Source: JARRRD01 sp037381085 (lineage in GTDB: Bacteria; Nitrospirota; Thermodesulfovibrionia; Thermodesulfovibrionales; UBA6898). From it: a stretch of DNA of 64,000 nt. Below, piece after piece: positions 24,843 through 32,055 of the stretch; the first letter of the stretch is position 1; each line of letters begins with the position of its first letter. Location of the stretch: NCBI GenBank assembly GCA_037381085.1, contig JARRRD010000068.1, positions 1 through 64,000 on the forward strand. Direction: 5' to 3'. The notes beneath the pieces are model-generated. The model did not search any database. It was not told the origin of the DNA and was given only the letters and a program-made list of their open reading frames with translations. Position numbers and translations under genes: made by a program.

Positions 24843-25745
24843 TTATTTTTTTATTACCTTGTGACCGCCGAATTCGTTTCTCAAGGCGGCGAGTATCTTG
24901 TCACCGAAGGAGTCCTCCTGTCTGGACCGGAACCGCTTGAAGAGACTTTGGGTTATGACTTCTGCGGGGACGTCGAGGTCAACGGATTCTTTCACCGTCC
25001 ATCTTCCCTCGCCCGAGTCCTCAACATATCCTCTTATTCCCGACAGCCTTTGGTCTTTCGCAAAAGCGCTTTCCAGAAGCTCCAGAAGCCATGAACGGAT
25101 CACGCTTCCTCGGTTCCACAAATGAGAAAGACCCGAAAAATCAAGGTCCTTTCCGTACACCGAGGCGTTCAGAAGCTCAAACCCTTCGGCATACGCCTGC
25201 ATCATCGCATACTCGATGCCGTTGTGGACCATTTTTACGTAGTGACCGGCACCGGTCTGCCCGCAATACATATATCCCTCGGGGGGTGCGAGCGTAATAA
25301 GCAGCGGCTCGACACTATTGAATACATCGCTATTGCCTCCAACCATGAGGCAATAGCCTTCAGTTAATCCCCAGATTCCTCCGCTTACCCCGGCATCGAG
25401 AAAGTGGATCCCCCTGTTCCTGAGTTTTTCGGCCCTCCGTATATCGTCTTTGTAAAAAGTATTGCCGCCGTCGATGACAATATCCGTTTTGGCCAGGCGG
25501 GAGGAGAGAGTGTCGACGTATTCATCGACAGTGTCGCCGGCAGGCAGCATGAGCCATATGACGCGCGGTGGTGACAATTTTGAGACAAGGTCGTCAATAC
25601 TAAACGAACCGATGGCACCCTCCTTCACAATCTCCCTGGTCTTTTCCGGAGTCCTGTTGTATGCAACAATTGAGTGACCTCCTCTTAACAGTCTTTTTGC
25701 CATATTCATCCCCATCTTGCCAAGACCTATGAGACCCATGTCCAT
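24843..25745 (-). CDS. 6-phosphogluconate dehydrogenase, decarboxylating (short GndA/YqeC type)
   Basis: 300 residues from ATG 25745, with GGGAGG 5 nt upstream. It oxidises 6-phosphogluconate to ribulose 5-phosphate and CO2. The Rossmann loop GLIGLGKMGMNMAKRL, the substrate motif LDAGVSGGIWGLTEG and the catalytic GAGHYVKMVHNGIEYAMMQA, with Lys and Asn in place, are intact. The C-terminal dimer tail of the 470-residue enzyme is missing, as is normal for the short bacterial form. Likely source of NAD(P)H or pentose; no link to arsenic chemistry is shown. Confidence 0.92.
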   Translation of the reverse strand: MDMGLIGLGKMGMNMAKRLLRGGHSIVAYNRTPEKTREIVKEGAIGSFSIDDLVSKLSPPRVIWLMLPAGDTVDEYVDTLSSRLAKTDIVIDGGNTFYKDDIRRAEKLRNRGIHFLDAGVSGGIWGLTEGYCLMVGGNSDVFNSVEPLLITLAPPEGYMYCGQTGAGHYVKMVHNGIEYAMMQAYAEGFELLNASVYGKDLDFSGLSHLWNRGSVIRSWLLELLESAFAKDQRLSGIRGYVEDSGEGRWTVKESVDLDVPAEVITQSLFKRFRSRQEDSFGDKILAALRNEFGGHKVIKK

Positions 25746-25907
25746 GCCGACCTCCCGCAATTATTAAGCGAAATTATGCAACCAAGCCTCTGTTCGAAAA
25801 AAAGATGTGAAGCATTTACATATATCCCACACCAATTAAGAGGCTGTCCCATTTGTTTTCGTCAAAGCCATCGGCCCCGAAGTGGCCGCAAATGTTCTTA
25901 AGCCGGA

Positions 25908-26600
25908 CTATTCAGCCAGCGACCTTATTCTGTCAACCTGTTTGATCACGAGGTACTTATCTTCAAAGTCAATGAGTCCTTCACTCTTGAGCTTATTGAG
26001 AGTAACTGTCACTGTCTCTCTCGTGGATGCGACGAGATCTGCAAAGTCTTTATGGGTAAGTTTGATCTTCAATAAATATCCGTCCCCCCGAGGTATCGAG
26101 AAATCATCGAGGAGGTTCAAGAACGTTATGGCAAGCCTCTGCTCAACTGTCCGGTAGAGCAGGCCGAGAAGCTTATTTTCGATCTTCCACCGCCTGAGAC
26201 CGATTATCTTGGTCATCTTGATAACGAGCCCGGGAATCATCTGTACAAGCTTCTCAAAATCTTCCTTCGTCATTGTGCAGATAAGTCCGTCTTCAACAAC
26301 TACAGCAGACTCGTCTCTTTCCTGTGGGTTCAACACTCCAATTTCTCCAAATAGCGTGACCCCCGAAAAAATGTCCAAAATGATTTCATTGCCGTGCGAG
26401 GTCAGTTTCGTAATCTTTACCGCACCCTTTTTAAGCATGTAAAATTTCTTATCGGTCGCCCCCTGGAAATACAGCACCTCTCCTTTCTTGACCGGCCTCA
26501 TGGCCGCAAGCTTGTCGATCAGCTTATATTGTTCTTCGGTGAGCCGGCTGAAGATATCGAGATTCTTGAGATACCAGAGTTTTGTCCGTTCCTGCGTCAT
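25908..26600 (-). CDS. CRP/FNR family transcriptional regulator
   Basis: 230 residues. The N-terminal cyclic-nucleotide-type beta-roll (KKGEVLYFQGATDKKFYML, FGEIGVLNP) has no FNR-type N-terminal cysteine set, so no iron-sulfur sensor is expected. The C-terminal winged helix (KDFADLVASTRETVTVTLNK) is the recognition helix, with STRETVTVTL resembling the SRETVxRxL of the family. It is divergent from the arsS gene, and a 22-bp dyad lies between them. A role in regulating the arsenic/selenium genes is inferred from position. Its ligand is unknown. Confidence 0.9.
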   Translation of the reverse strand: MTQERTKLWYLKNLDIFSRLTEEQYKLIDKLAAMRPVKKGEVLYFQGATDKKFYMLKKGAVKITKLTSHGNEIILDIFSGVTLFGEIGVLNPQERDESAVVVEDGLICTMTKEDFEKLVQMIPGLVIKMTKIIGLRRWKIENKLLGLLYRTVEQRLAITFLNLLDDFSIPRGDGYLLKIKLTHKDFADLVASTRETVTVTLNKLKSEGLIDFEDKYLVIKQVDRIRSLAE

Positions 26601-26936
26601 ATTTACTGCCCCTTCCTCTTCAATCCGGTTAGTACCCCGTATTAAGATTAATATAATGTATTATGAGATGATATAAATGTAATGTCCATTACTGTCAGAG
26701 GCTCTGGAAAAAGATAATATAATTGTCAAAATGTTGACAATTCCCGATCTTATAAGTCGATGCGTCCATAAATACAATGGTACTGGTGCGTGGAACAGCA
26801 ATGAGGCAAAATGCGGAACAAGCGAGATGCTGCTCTTACATGGCGCCCGGATACTTCGTTCTGCGAAGGGGAAATGATTTGAAGATGAATTATGTTTAAC
26901 CTATAAATTGACTTTATTGCGGAGGAGAAGATATTA
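26601..26936. other. Divergent regulatory region between the CRP/FNR gene and arsS
   Basis: A+T-rich 336 bp with no gene. It contains the 22-bp dyad at 26721-26742 and a GCGGAGGAG ribosome site for arsS at about 26921-26929. Several TATAAT-like hexamers occur near 26650-26680, but no single pair of -35 and -10 stands out. Confidence 0.5.
26721..26742. promoter_or_regulatory. Perfect 9-4-9 dyad, candidate CRP/FNR-type operator
   Basis: AATTGTCAA, spacer AATG, TTGACAATT. The arms are exact inverted complements. The half-site spacing of four bases is that of CRP/FNR operators (TTGAT-N4-ATCAA class). It lies 121 bp from the start of the divergent CRP/FNR gene and 195 bp from arsS. Confidence 0.6.
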
Positions 26937-27887
26937 ATGGGGTTTGAAGAAAGAATGTTGAGTATGAACGGCCAGCCCCTGACCGCCTGCGGGATTGCAA
27001 TCCTTCAGGTCAATCTCGGGTACAGTTGCAATATGGCCTGCAAACATTGCCATGTGGAAGCAAGACCGGACAGAAGCCAGACTATGAGCAGAGAGATTGT
27101 CGATGTCGTGCTCGACGTAATAGAGCGTAATATCAATACCCTCGACATTACCGGAGGCGCTCCCGAGTTGAATCCCCATTTCAGATATCTCGTGGAAGAA
27201 GCAAGAAACATCGGCAGTCATGTCATGGTCAGAACTAACCTCACCATCTTTTTTGAAGAAGGCATGGAAGATCTGCCTGAATTTTATGCCGACAATTCCG
27301 TTGAGGTTATCGCGTCCCTGCCTTATTACACGGAAACTGATGTCGACAGGGTGAGGGGCAGGGGAACATTTGAAAAATGTATCAGTGCTCTCCAGAGATT
27401 AAACGACATCGGCTATGGAAACGCCTGCGAGAACAGGAAGCTGAATCTTGTATATAATCCTGCAGGTGCCTTTCTCTCGCCCCCTCAGGAGGCACTGCGA
27501 CATGATTACAAGAAGGAACTGGAAAGAAGATACGGGATTTCTTTTGATGAGCTGTATACATTCTCCAACATGCCTATCGGCAGGTTCAGAGATCACCTGA
27601 TACGAATGAATAATCTTGAAAAATACACAGAAAAACTCGTTTGCGCTTTCAACCCTGAAACGATCCCCGGTCTGATGTGCAGGCGGCTTGTTAGCGTCGG
27701 TCCGGACGGCGCACTCTATGATTGTGATTTCAATCAGATGCTTGGGCTCACAGTCCAGGGTAATTGCCCGCAAAATGTCAGGGAGTTTGATTATTCACGG
27801 CTTGCAGGAAGGACAATTACGGTCGGTGACCACTGTTATGCCTGTACTGCCGGTCAGGGCTCAACCTGAGTGGGCGCGATAGCATAA
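26937..27887 (+). CDS. arsS: Arsenosugar-type radical SAM protein ArsS with C-terminal in-frame UGA, predicted selenoprotein
   Basis: 316 residues when TGA 27867-27869 is read as residue 311. The radical SAM cysteines are 31, 35 and 38 (CNMACKHCH). ITGGAPELNPHFRYLV, VRTNLTI, ASLPYYTE and NLVYNPAGAFL are ArsS hallmarks. The C-terminal Cys-rich part holds MCRRLVSVGPDGALYDCDFNQ and CYACTAGQGST, then the TGA, then VGAIA and TAA. Family members end in CTAGxGSSCGGxLA, so the TGA is at the last conserved cysteine. Many members of this family are known selenoproteins. ArsS transfers the deoxyadenosyl group of SAM to dimethylarsenite. The start follows GCGGAGGAG. Confidence 0.9.
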
Positions 27888-27902
27888 CAGGCAGTTGGCC
27901 TG
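27888..27902 (+). promoter_or_regulatory. Candidate SECIS hairpin in the arsS 3' UTR
   Basis: CAGGC / GCCTG, five pairs, around the loop AGTTG with G second. The loop starts 23 nt after the UGA at 27867. The hairpin begins right after the TAA stop, so it is not held by coding constraint, as expected for a UGA near the end of an ORF. Confidence 0.6.
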
Positions 27903-28097
27903 GCACATCACTTGAGACACACTATGGCAACTCAGCTCCTGAATGCCGATGCCGATCTTGTCGCCATTCAAGATCTACCGGGCCTCGGATGAACCTTACA
28001 GTCCGGAAGCCGTCTTTCCGCCATTCCAGTCTCATATCACTGCCGTTAGCCCGATATCCACAGATTATTGGGCTAAAATATTATCTTGGAGCACCAA

Positions 28098-29429
28098 ATG
28101 TTTTCTGAAGAGGACAGAGTCAGGCAAAGCCTGAGACATTCCGTCTGGGACGGCATCTTCGCCGGTGCGATGGGTGGCTTCACCCAGGAATATTTCGCCC
28201 CGTTTCTCCTCCTGATCAACGCAACGGCCAGGCAAATCGGAATTCTGACGGCTGTCCCCAACCTTCTGGCGGCCCTTCTTCAGATAAGGAGCACGGAGGT
28301 CAGCAAACTCCTGGGGTCGAGAAAGAGGGTGCTCACCATCTTCGTTCTTCTGCAGGCGCTGATGCTCATTCCCATGGCGGCCGTCGCTCTTTTCCACGGA
28401 AATGCCGGCAGCGTCTATGTCTTCATCATGTTCGTAACACTCTTCACTGCTTTCGGGGCCTTTGCCACGCCTGCGTGGGGGAGCATGATGTCAGACCTCG
28501 TGCCTCAAGAAAACAGGGGGGATTTTTTCGGACGGAGGAACGGCCTTGCCGGGATTGTGGCTATCGCCGCCATGTTTGCGGCAGGCTTCATCGTCCATTA
28601 TACGGAGCCGTTCTCGGCGTCCCTCGGCTTTGCCCTCATATTCGGCGCCGCTTTTCTCTTCAGGATGCTCTCCTGGTCATACCTGAAAAAGATGTACGAG
28701 CCCCCGATGGCCGCGGAATCTCGGAAGAGGCTTGTATTCATGAAATTCCTCTCCAGGATGAAGGAGGACAATTTTTCCAGGTTTGTAGTTTCCGTCTCAC
28801 TGATGAACTTTGCCGTGAACCTCGCCGGTCCCTTCTTTGCGGTCCTCATGCTGAGGAACCTGAAGTTCAGCTATCTTCTCTATACGGTCATCATGGTTGC
28901 CGCCAGCCTGTCCGTCTTTCTCACGACCTGGCGATGGGGACGACATGCGGACCACGTAGGCAACGTAAAGGTGGTGAAGGCCACTTCCCTCCTGATATGC
29001 ACCATTCCGCTCCTGTGGCTGATCAGCCTGCAACCGGCCTTTCTGGTCTGCGCTCAAATCTATTCGGGCTTTCTCTGGGCCGGGTTCAATCTCTCCGCCG
29101 CAAATTTTGTCTATGACGCCGTCCCGTCACGGGACCGTACGAGGAGCATCGCCTATTTCAATGTGATAAACGGAGTCGCTCTCTTTGCAGGGGCTATGAC
29201 GGGAGGCTATCTCGTCCAGGTTTTGCCTCCCCTTCTCGGCTACAAGATACTGACCCTCCTGGTCATTTCCTCTCTGCTCAGGTTCGCAGTAAGGTTCCTC
29301 CTGATTGGCCGCCTCCGGGAAGTGCGACCGGTAGGGAGGGTCAGGAGCAGTGAACTCTTCTTCAGCATCATAGGCATCAAACCCCTCCTCGGGATTGAGA
29401 GAAAAACTCTCAGATACAGGATATTTTGA
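28098..29429 (+). CDS. Major facilitator superfamily transporter
   Basis: 443 residues from ATG 28098 (TTG 28086 also in frame); TTGGAG stands 6 nt before it. Twelve hydrophobic helices. The N-terminal helices end in the loop ENRGDFFGRRNGLAG, the MFS motif A-like G-x3-R region, and an internal repeat appears in the second half (DRTRSIAYFNVINGV). It resembles the DHA1/YfkL type of efflux carriers. It directly follows arsS at 210 bp, so export of a methylated or sugar-conjugated arsenical is a plausible role, but substrate cannot be seen in the sequence. Confidence 0.8.
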   Translation: MFSEEDRVRQSLRHSVWDGIFAGAMGGFTQEYFAPFLLLINATARQIGILTAVPNLLAALLQIRSTEVSKLLGSRKRVLTIFVLLQALMLIPMAAVALFHGNAGSVYVFIMFVTLFTAFGAFATPAWGSMMSDLVPQENRGDFFGRRNGLAGIVAIAAMFAAGFIVHYTEPFSASLGFALIFGAAFLFRMLSWSYLKKMYEPPMAAESRKRLVFMKFLSRMKEDNFSRFVVSVSLMNFAVNLAGPFFAVLMLRNLKFSYLLYTVIMVAASLSVFLTTWRWGRHADHVGNVKVVKATSLLICTIPLLWLISLQPAFLVCAQIYSGFLWAGFNLSAANFVYDAVPSRDRTRSIAYFNVINGVALFAGAMTGGYLVQVLPPLLGYKILTLLVISSLLRFAVRFLLIGRLREVRPVGRVRSSELFFSIIGIKPLLGIERKTLRYRIF

Positions 29430-29785
29430 TTTAGCCTTCCGCCTACTCGGGTGCAGGGCTGTCTATCTGGCGTCAGGTTTGACTGATTACCCACAGTTTC
29501 GCCGAGGCGAAACTGAAAAAAACTTTCTCCTGAAACACTCGCCTCACTATCGCCAGCCCGGCAGGTTACCTTCTATCGATTCAGAGGGCTGGCGATCCGG
29601 CAAGTGGTGTTCGTTACTTTTGGCATTCAATGGGGGACAAGACTTTCGACTGGGGTCGTCAGCTTTGCCCTGAAGTATGCACGGCCCTAGTGTGCTTGCG
29701 AGAGCGTCTTGCGATCTGGGCTGCACCGACAAACCCTCAAAATCAAGGAAGGCTTATAGCTGAAGATTTACGACGGAAACAAAGA
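29430..29785. other. 356-bp region without a gene, with short inverted repeats
   Basis: CAGTTTCGCC / GGCGAAACTG (near 29498-29518) forms a 10-bp hairpin. CGCCAGCCC and GGGCTGGCG lie about 40 bp apart (29551-29597). No frame looks coding. The sequence joins the arsenic locus to the A+T-rich cassettes. Confidence 0.5.
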
Positions 29786-29845
29786 GGAAGAACGCGCAGT
29801 TTAACAGGCGGGCGCAGCCCGTCCTTATTGAAACTGATGTTAGCT
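29786..29845 (-). repeat. attC-like integron recombination site 2
   Basis: On the minus strand AGCTAAC overlaps the gene stop codon. CAGTTT then AGGACGGGC pairs with GCCCGCCT then AAACTG around a TGC loop, with one extra base in one arm, and the site ends in GCGTTC. The R''-L''-L'-R' layout and the extrahelical base are attC hallmarks. R' is GCGTTC and not the usual GTTRRRY, so this end may be decayed. Confidence 0.5.
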
Positions 29846-30466
29846 TCTTGATTTCTCTTTAAACATTATTGCTAAAAGCAACATTGCAACAGGTGCTGTT
29901 ATCATCCAAGGGATACCTAAAAGAAGTATTGTCTCTGAAAAATCTGGGTAGAAATAAACAAATGCAATCAAAGGTGTAACGATTGCATTTGCCAGAAAAG
30001 AAATTCTAACCCATCGTTTAAATCCATGTTTTTCAAGAGCAAGTGCGCCGAATAATGTAGCAAAACCCATTGATATATAACCTATTGCATCGAAATCCCA
30101 AAATAGAGAATGCGGAGTCTGGATAAGAATTTTTATTTCCTCAGCATCGCCTCTTAGTGTCATTGGAATTACAGTAGATAATTGAACAACATAATTTGCT
30201 ATAACAAATACTGCATAAATTACAGTAAAAACAAGGGCAGCATGCGCCCAAAATTTTTTATCTTCCGGAGTAATGTAATAGAATGCTAGCATTTCAAGTA
30301 CAAAGGGTATAACTATACAAAGTGAAAATCCATAAATAAAAATTTCATCAAATGGGTATTTAAGTACTTTCAAAAGCTGTAACGTTTGAACGATTACAAA
30401 TGCAACATTTGAAGCAAATGCAAGAATTCCAAACCGAAAACCGAGCTTATTAATTTTAGTACTCAC
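29840..30466 (-). CDS. Cassette-encoded integral membrane protein
   Basis: 208 residues from GTG 30466, with AAGGAG 8 nt upstream. Six hydrophobic helices (GILAFASNVAFVIVQTL, IYGFSLCIVIPFVLEML, IPWMITAPVAMLLLAIMF). No enzyme motif. Base composition is far more A+T-rich than the flanks and the minus strand is favoured, as for mobile gene cassettes. The stop codon overlaps the attC-like site 2. Confidence 0.7.
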   Translation of the reverse strand: MSTKINKLGFRFGILAFASNVAFVIVQTLQLLKVLKYPFDEIFIYGFSLCIVIPFVLEMLAFYYITPEDKKFWAHAALVFTVIYAVFVIANYVVQLSTVIPMTLRGDAEEIKILIQTPHSLFWDFDAIGYISMGFATLFGALALEKHGFKRWVRISFLANAIVTPLIAFVYFYPDFSETILLLGIPWMITAPVAMLLLAIMFKEKSRS

Positions 30467-30522
30467 GTTTTCACTCCTTACTTTGCTTTATGATATATTC
30501 TATAATGAAAAAATAATATTTA

Positions 30523-30614
30523 AGCTAACGAGGTCTTTCAGCCGCCGGGCAATTATGCCGAAGCAAAAAAACGAACCGGACTTATCACCGGTCGGCTGGA
30601 AAGTTTTGTTAGCT
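30523..30614 (-). repeat. attC-like integron recombination site 1
   Basis: Minus strand: AGCTAAC, AAAA, CTTTCCAGCCG, a variable middle of about 48 bp, CGGCTGAAAG, ACCTC, GTTAGCT. CTTTC-C-AGCCG pairs with CGGCTGAAAG leaving one unpaired C, the extrahelical base of attC L''. AGCTAAC and GTTAGCT are exact complements (R'' and R'). The stop of the upstream gene lies in R''. Length of about 92 bp is within the attC range. Confidence 0.65.
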
Positions 30615-31331
30615 CAAGTTGATGCATAGATTCATTTCATTTCCAATACCGGCAAAGGAAGTTGTAAAAAAGTTAATATCGTCTTTAAAAAATTCTTTTG
30701 ACCATTTGGCCTTATGAAGAACGCCCTTATAAAGAAATTCGGATATTTTAAGGCCATGAATTGGCTCTATGTTTTCTGCAAAAGAAATGGAGTATGTTGA
30801 AGGGATTAAGCTCCGATGTTTAGTTGTATTCACATAGGCGCTCAAATATTGAAACTGCTTAGAAGTTAAAAAATCGTTCAGTTTTAACTGCAATTTATTG
30901 AACAGCGGAAGGTTGGTTAATTGTTGATTGACGGCCATAAGATATCTATTGTTTTCCAGTATTGGTTTTTTAAGGTGTTTATCAAGGTTTAAGCCTAAAT
31001 AAATAATTTGTGAAAAAATATCTGCAATAGAATGAACTGCCTGAGCACAAGCGATTATATTTGCTTCAGCTTGAAATTTAGCTAACGTGACTTCCCGGCC
31101 CCTGTCACTTCCGGCATCCTGTTCAAATATCAGTTTAACAATTTCGACATATTCGTCTTTCGAAGAATGAGAACTTAATTTTCCAATTATGGTTTGTGCT
31201 TCGTGCGCATGGTATTGGGCAATAGATAATTTCCATACAGTGGATATTAGGCTGGGCATTAGCAAGTCCGCTTGAGGCTGTCCATGCCTTTTGACGACTA
31301 GGTCATATAATTCTTTCCGATTCCAATTCAC
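30609..31331 (-). CDS. Cassette-encoded protein of unknown function
   Basis: 240 residues from GTG 31331. Soluble and helical, without recognised motifs. Phrases such as ACAQAVHSIADIFSQIIYLG and TTKHRSLIPSTYSISF resemble no family I can name. A+T-rich compared with the flanks. Preceded by GATATTAAT-TGTTAGCTTAAAAAG-ATTAATATC, where a 9-bp inverted repeat surrounds an R'-like GTTAGCT. Its stop overlaps attC-like site 1, as in standard gene cassettes. Confidence 0.6.
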   Translation of the reverse strand: MNWNRKELYDLVVKRHGQPQADLLMPSLISTVWKLSIAQYHAHEAQTIIGKLSSHSSKDEYVEIVKLIFEQDAGSDRGREVTLAKFQAEANIIACAQAVHSIADIFSQIIYLGLNLDKHLKKPILENNRYLMAVNQQLTNLPLFNKLQLKLNDFLTSKQFQYLSAYVNTTKHRSLIPSTYSISFAENIEPIHGLKISEFLYKGVLHKAKWSKEFFKDDINFFTTSFAGIGNEMNLCINLS

Positions 31332-31849
31332 GATATTAATCTTTTTAAGCTAACAATTAATATCCCCAGCAGGTATTCTCCCCATAATCGTTATCATAAT
31401 AGCACAGGCGACAATTCTTGAAAAGAAAATAGTCAATGAAATCAATGGGGCTCAAGATAGGCGTCTGGGCATATCCTGATAATATGGACCAAAAGCCGAC
31501 TGGGTAATTTGTGGGATTTTTGTAATTGCAGGTTTTCGAGACTAACATACAGCGTTTATGGACTGTGCCAAGGTGCGGCTTTCAGGAAGAAGTGGAAAAA
31601 ATGATCGAGCCATGGCTTCGCGTCTTCTTGCCGGAGAGTACGGGGCGTAACATGATAACAGGCTGGCTGATATAGACCCCCACTAAGTCTTTCCTGAAAT
31701 CTGCTTTCGGCTGTGATTTGCGTGCATGAAGATTTGCATGACAAATCATCGACGATCTTGCCTCCTGCTGCTCATTTCTTATTACCTGAAGCTATAATTT
31801 GACAGAGCGATTGTGTGGCGCTATAAAGTAATTAATGAGACGGGCAGTC

Positions 31850-32039
31850 CCGATAAAGCCGAACCCCACGTGGGTAGAAAGGAAAGCGGCGGGTCTTTAT
31901 ATTTAGGACGATCGAGCTAACGAAGGAAAGTCTCGGTGAGTCCGGTCTTCTCATTGATGTCGAAAGAGAATGACCTGGGTGATCTTTCGGTGGCAACGAA
32001 TCTAACTCAGACGCCGTGAGGACTGCTTCAGCAGTCTTT
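31850..32039 (+). ncRNA. Candidate structured leader RNA of the cytochrome gene
   Basis: An outer helix ATAAAG...CTTTAT (near 31853 and 31893) encloses GCCG...CGGC and ACCC...GGGT. A second hairpin pairs GGTCTTCTC with GAGAATGACC, with one bulge, near 31946-31976. The purine motif AAGGAAAG occurs twice (near 31880 and 31922). A terminator-like hairpin comes last. I could not match it to c-di-GMP-I (GEMM), although cytochrome leaders often carry that class. Confidence 0.4.
32021..32039 (+). terminator. Attenuator-like hairpin before the cytochrome gene
   Basis: GACTGC, loop TTCA, GCAGTC, then TTT. It ends 16 bases before the ATG, in the 5' leader and not at a gene end. This is where a regulated terminator would sit. 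The U-run is short (three bases), so its strength is uncertain. Confidence 0.45.
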
Positions 32040-32055
32040 AACAGGATGCAAAAAA

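Noticed and set aside
31348..31420. third attC site
   Set aside because: Only the R' core is present; I could not find the L''/L' inverted arms or a matching R''. It is reported only as a cassette boundary.
31850..32039. c-di-GMP-I (GEMM) riboswitch
   Set aside because: The conserved GGCAAACC and GACGCAAAGCC blocks are absent.
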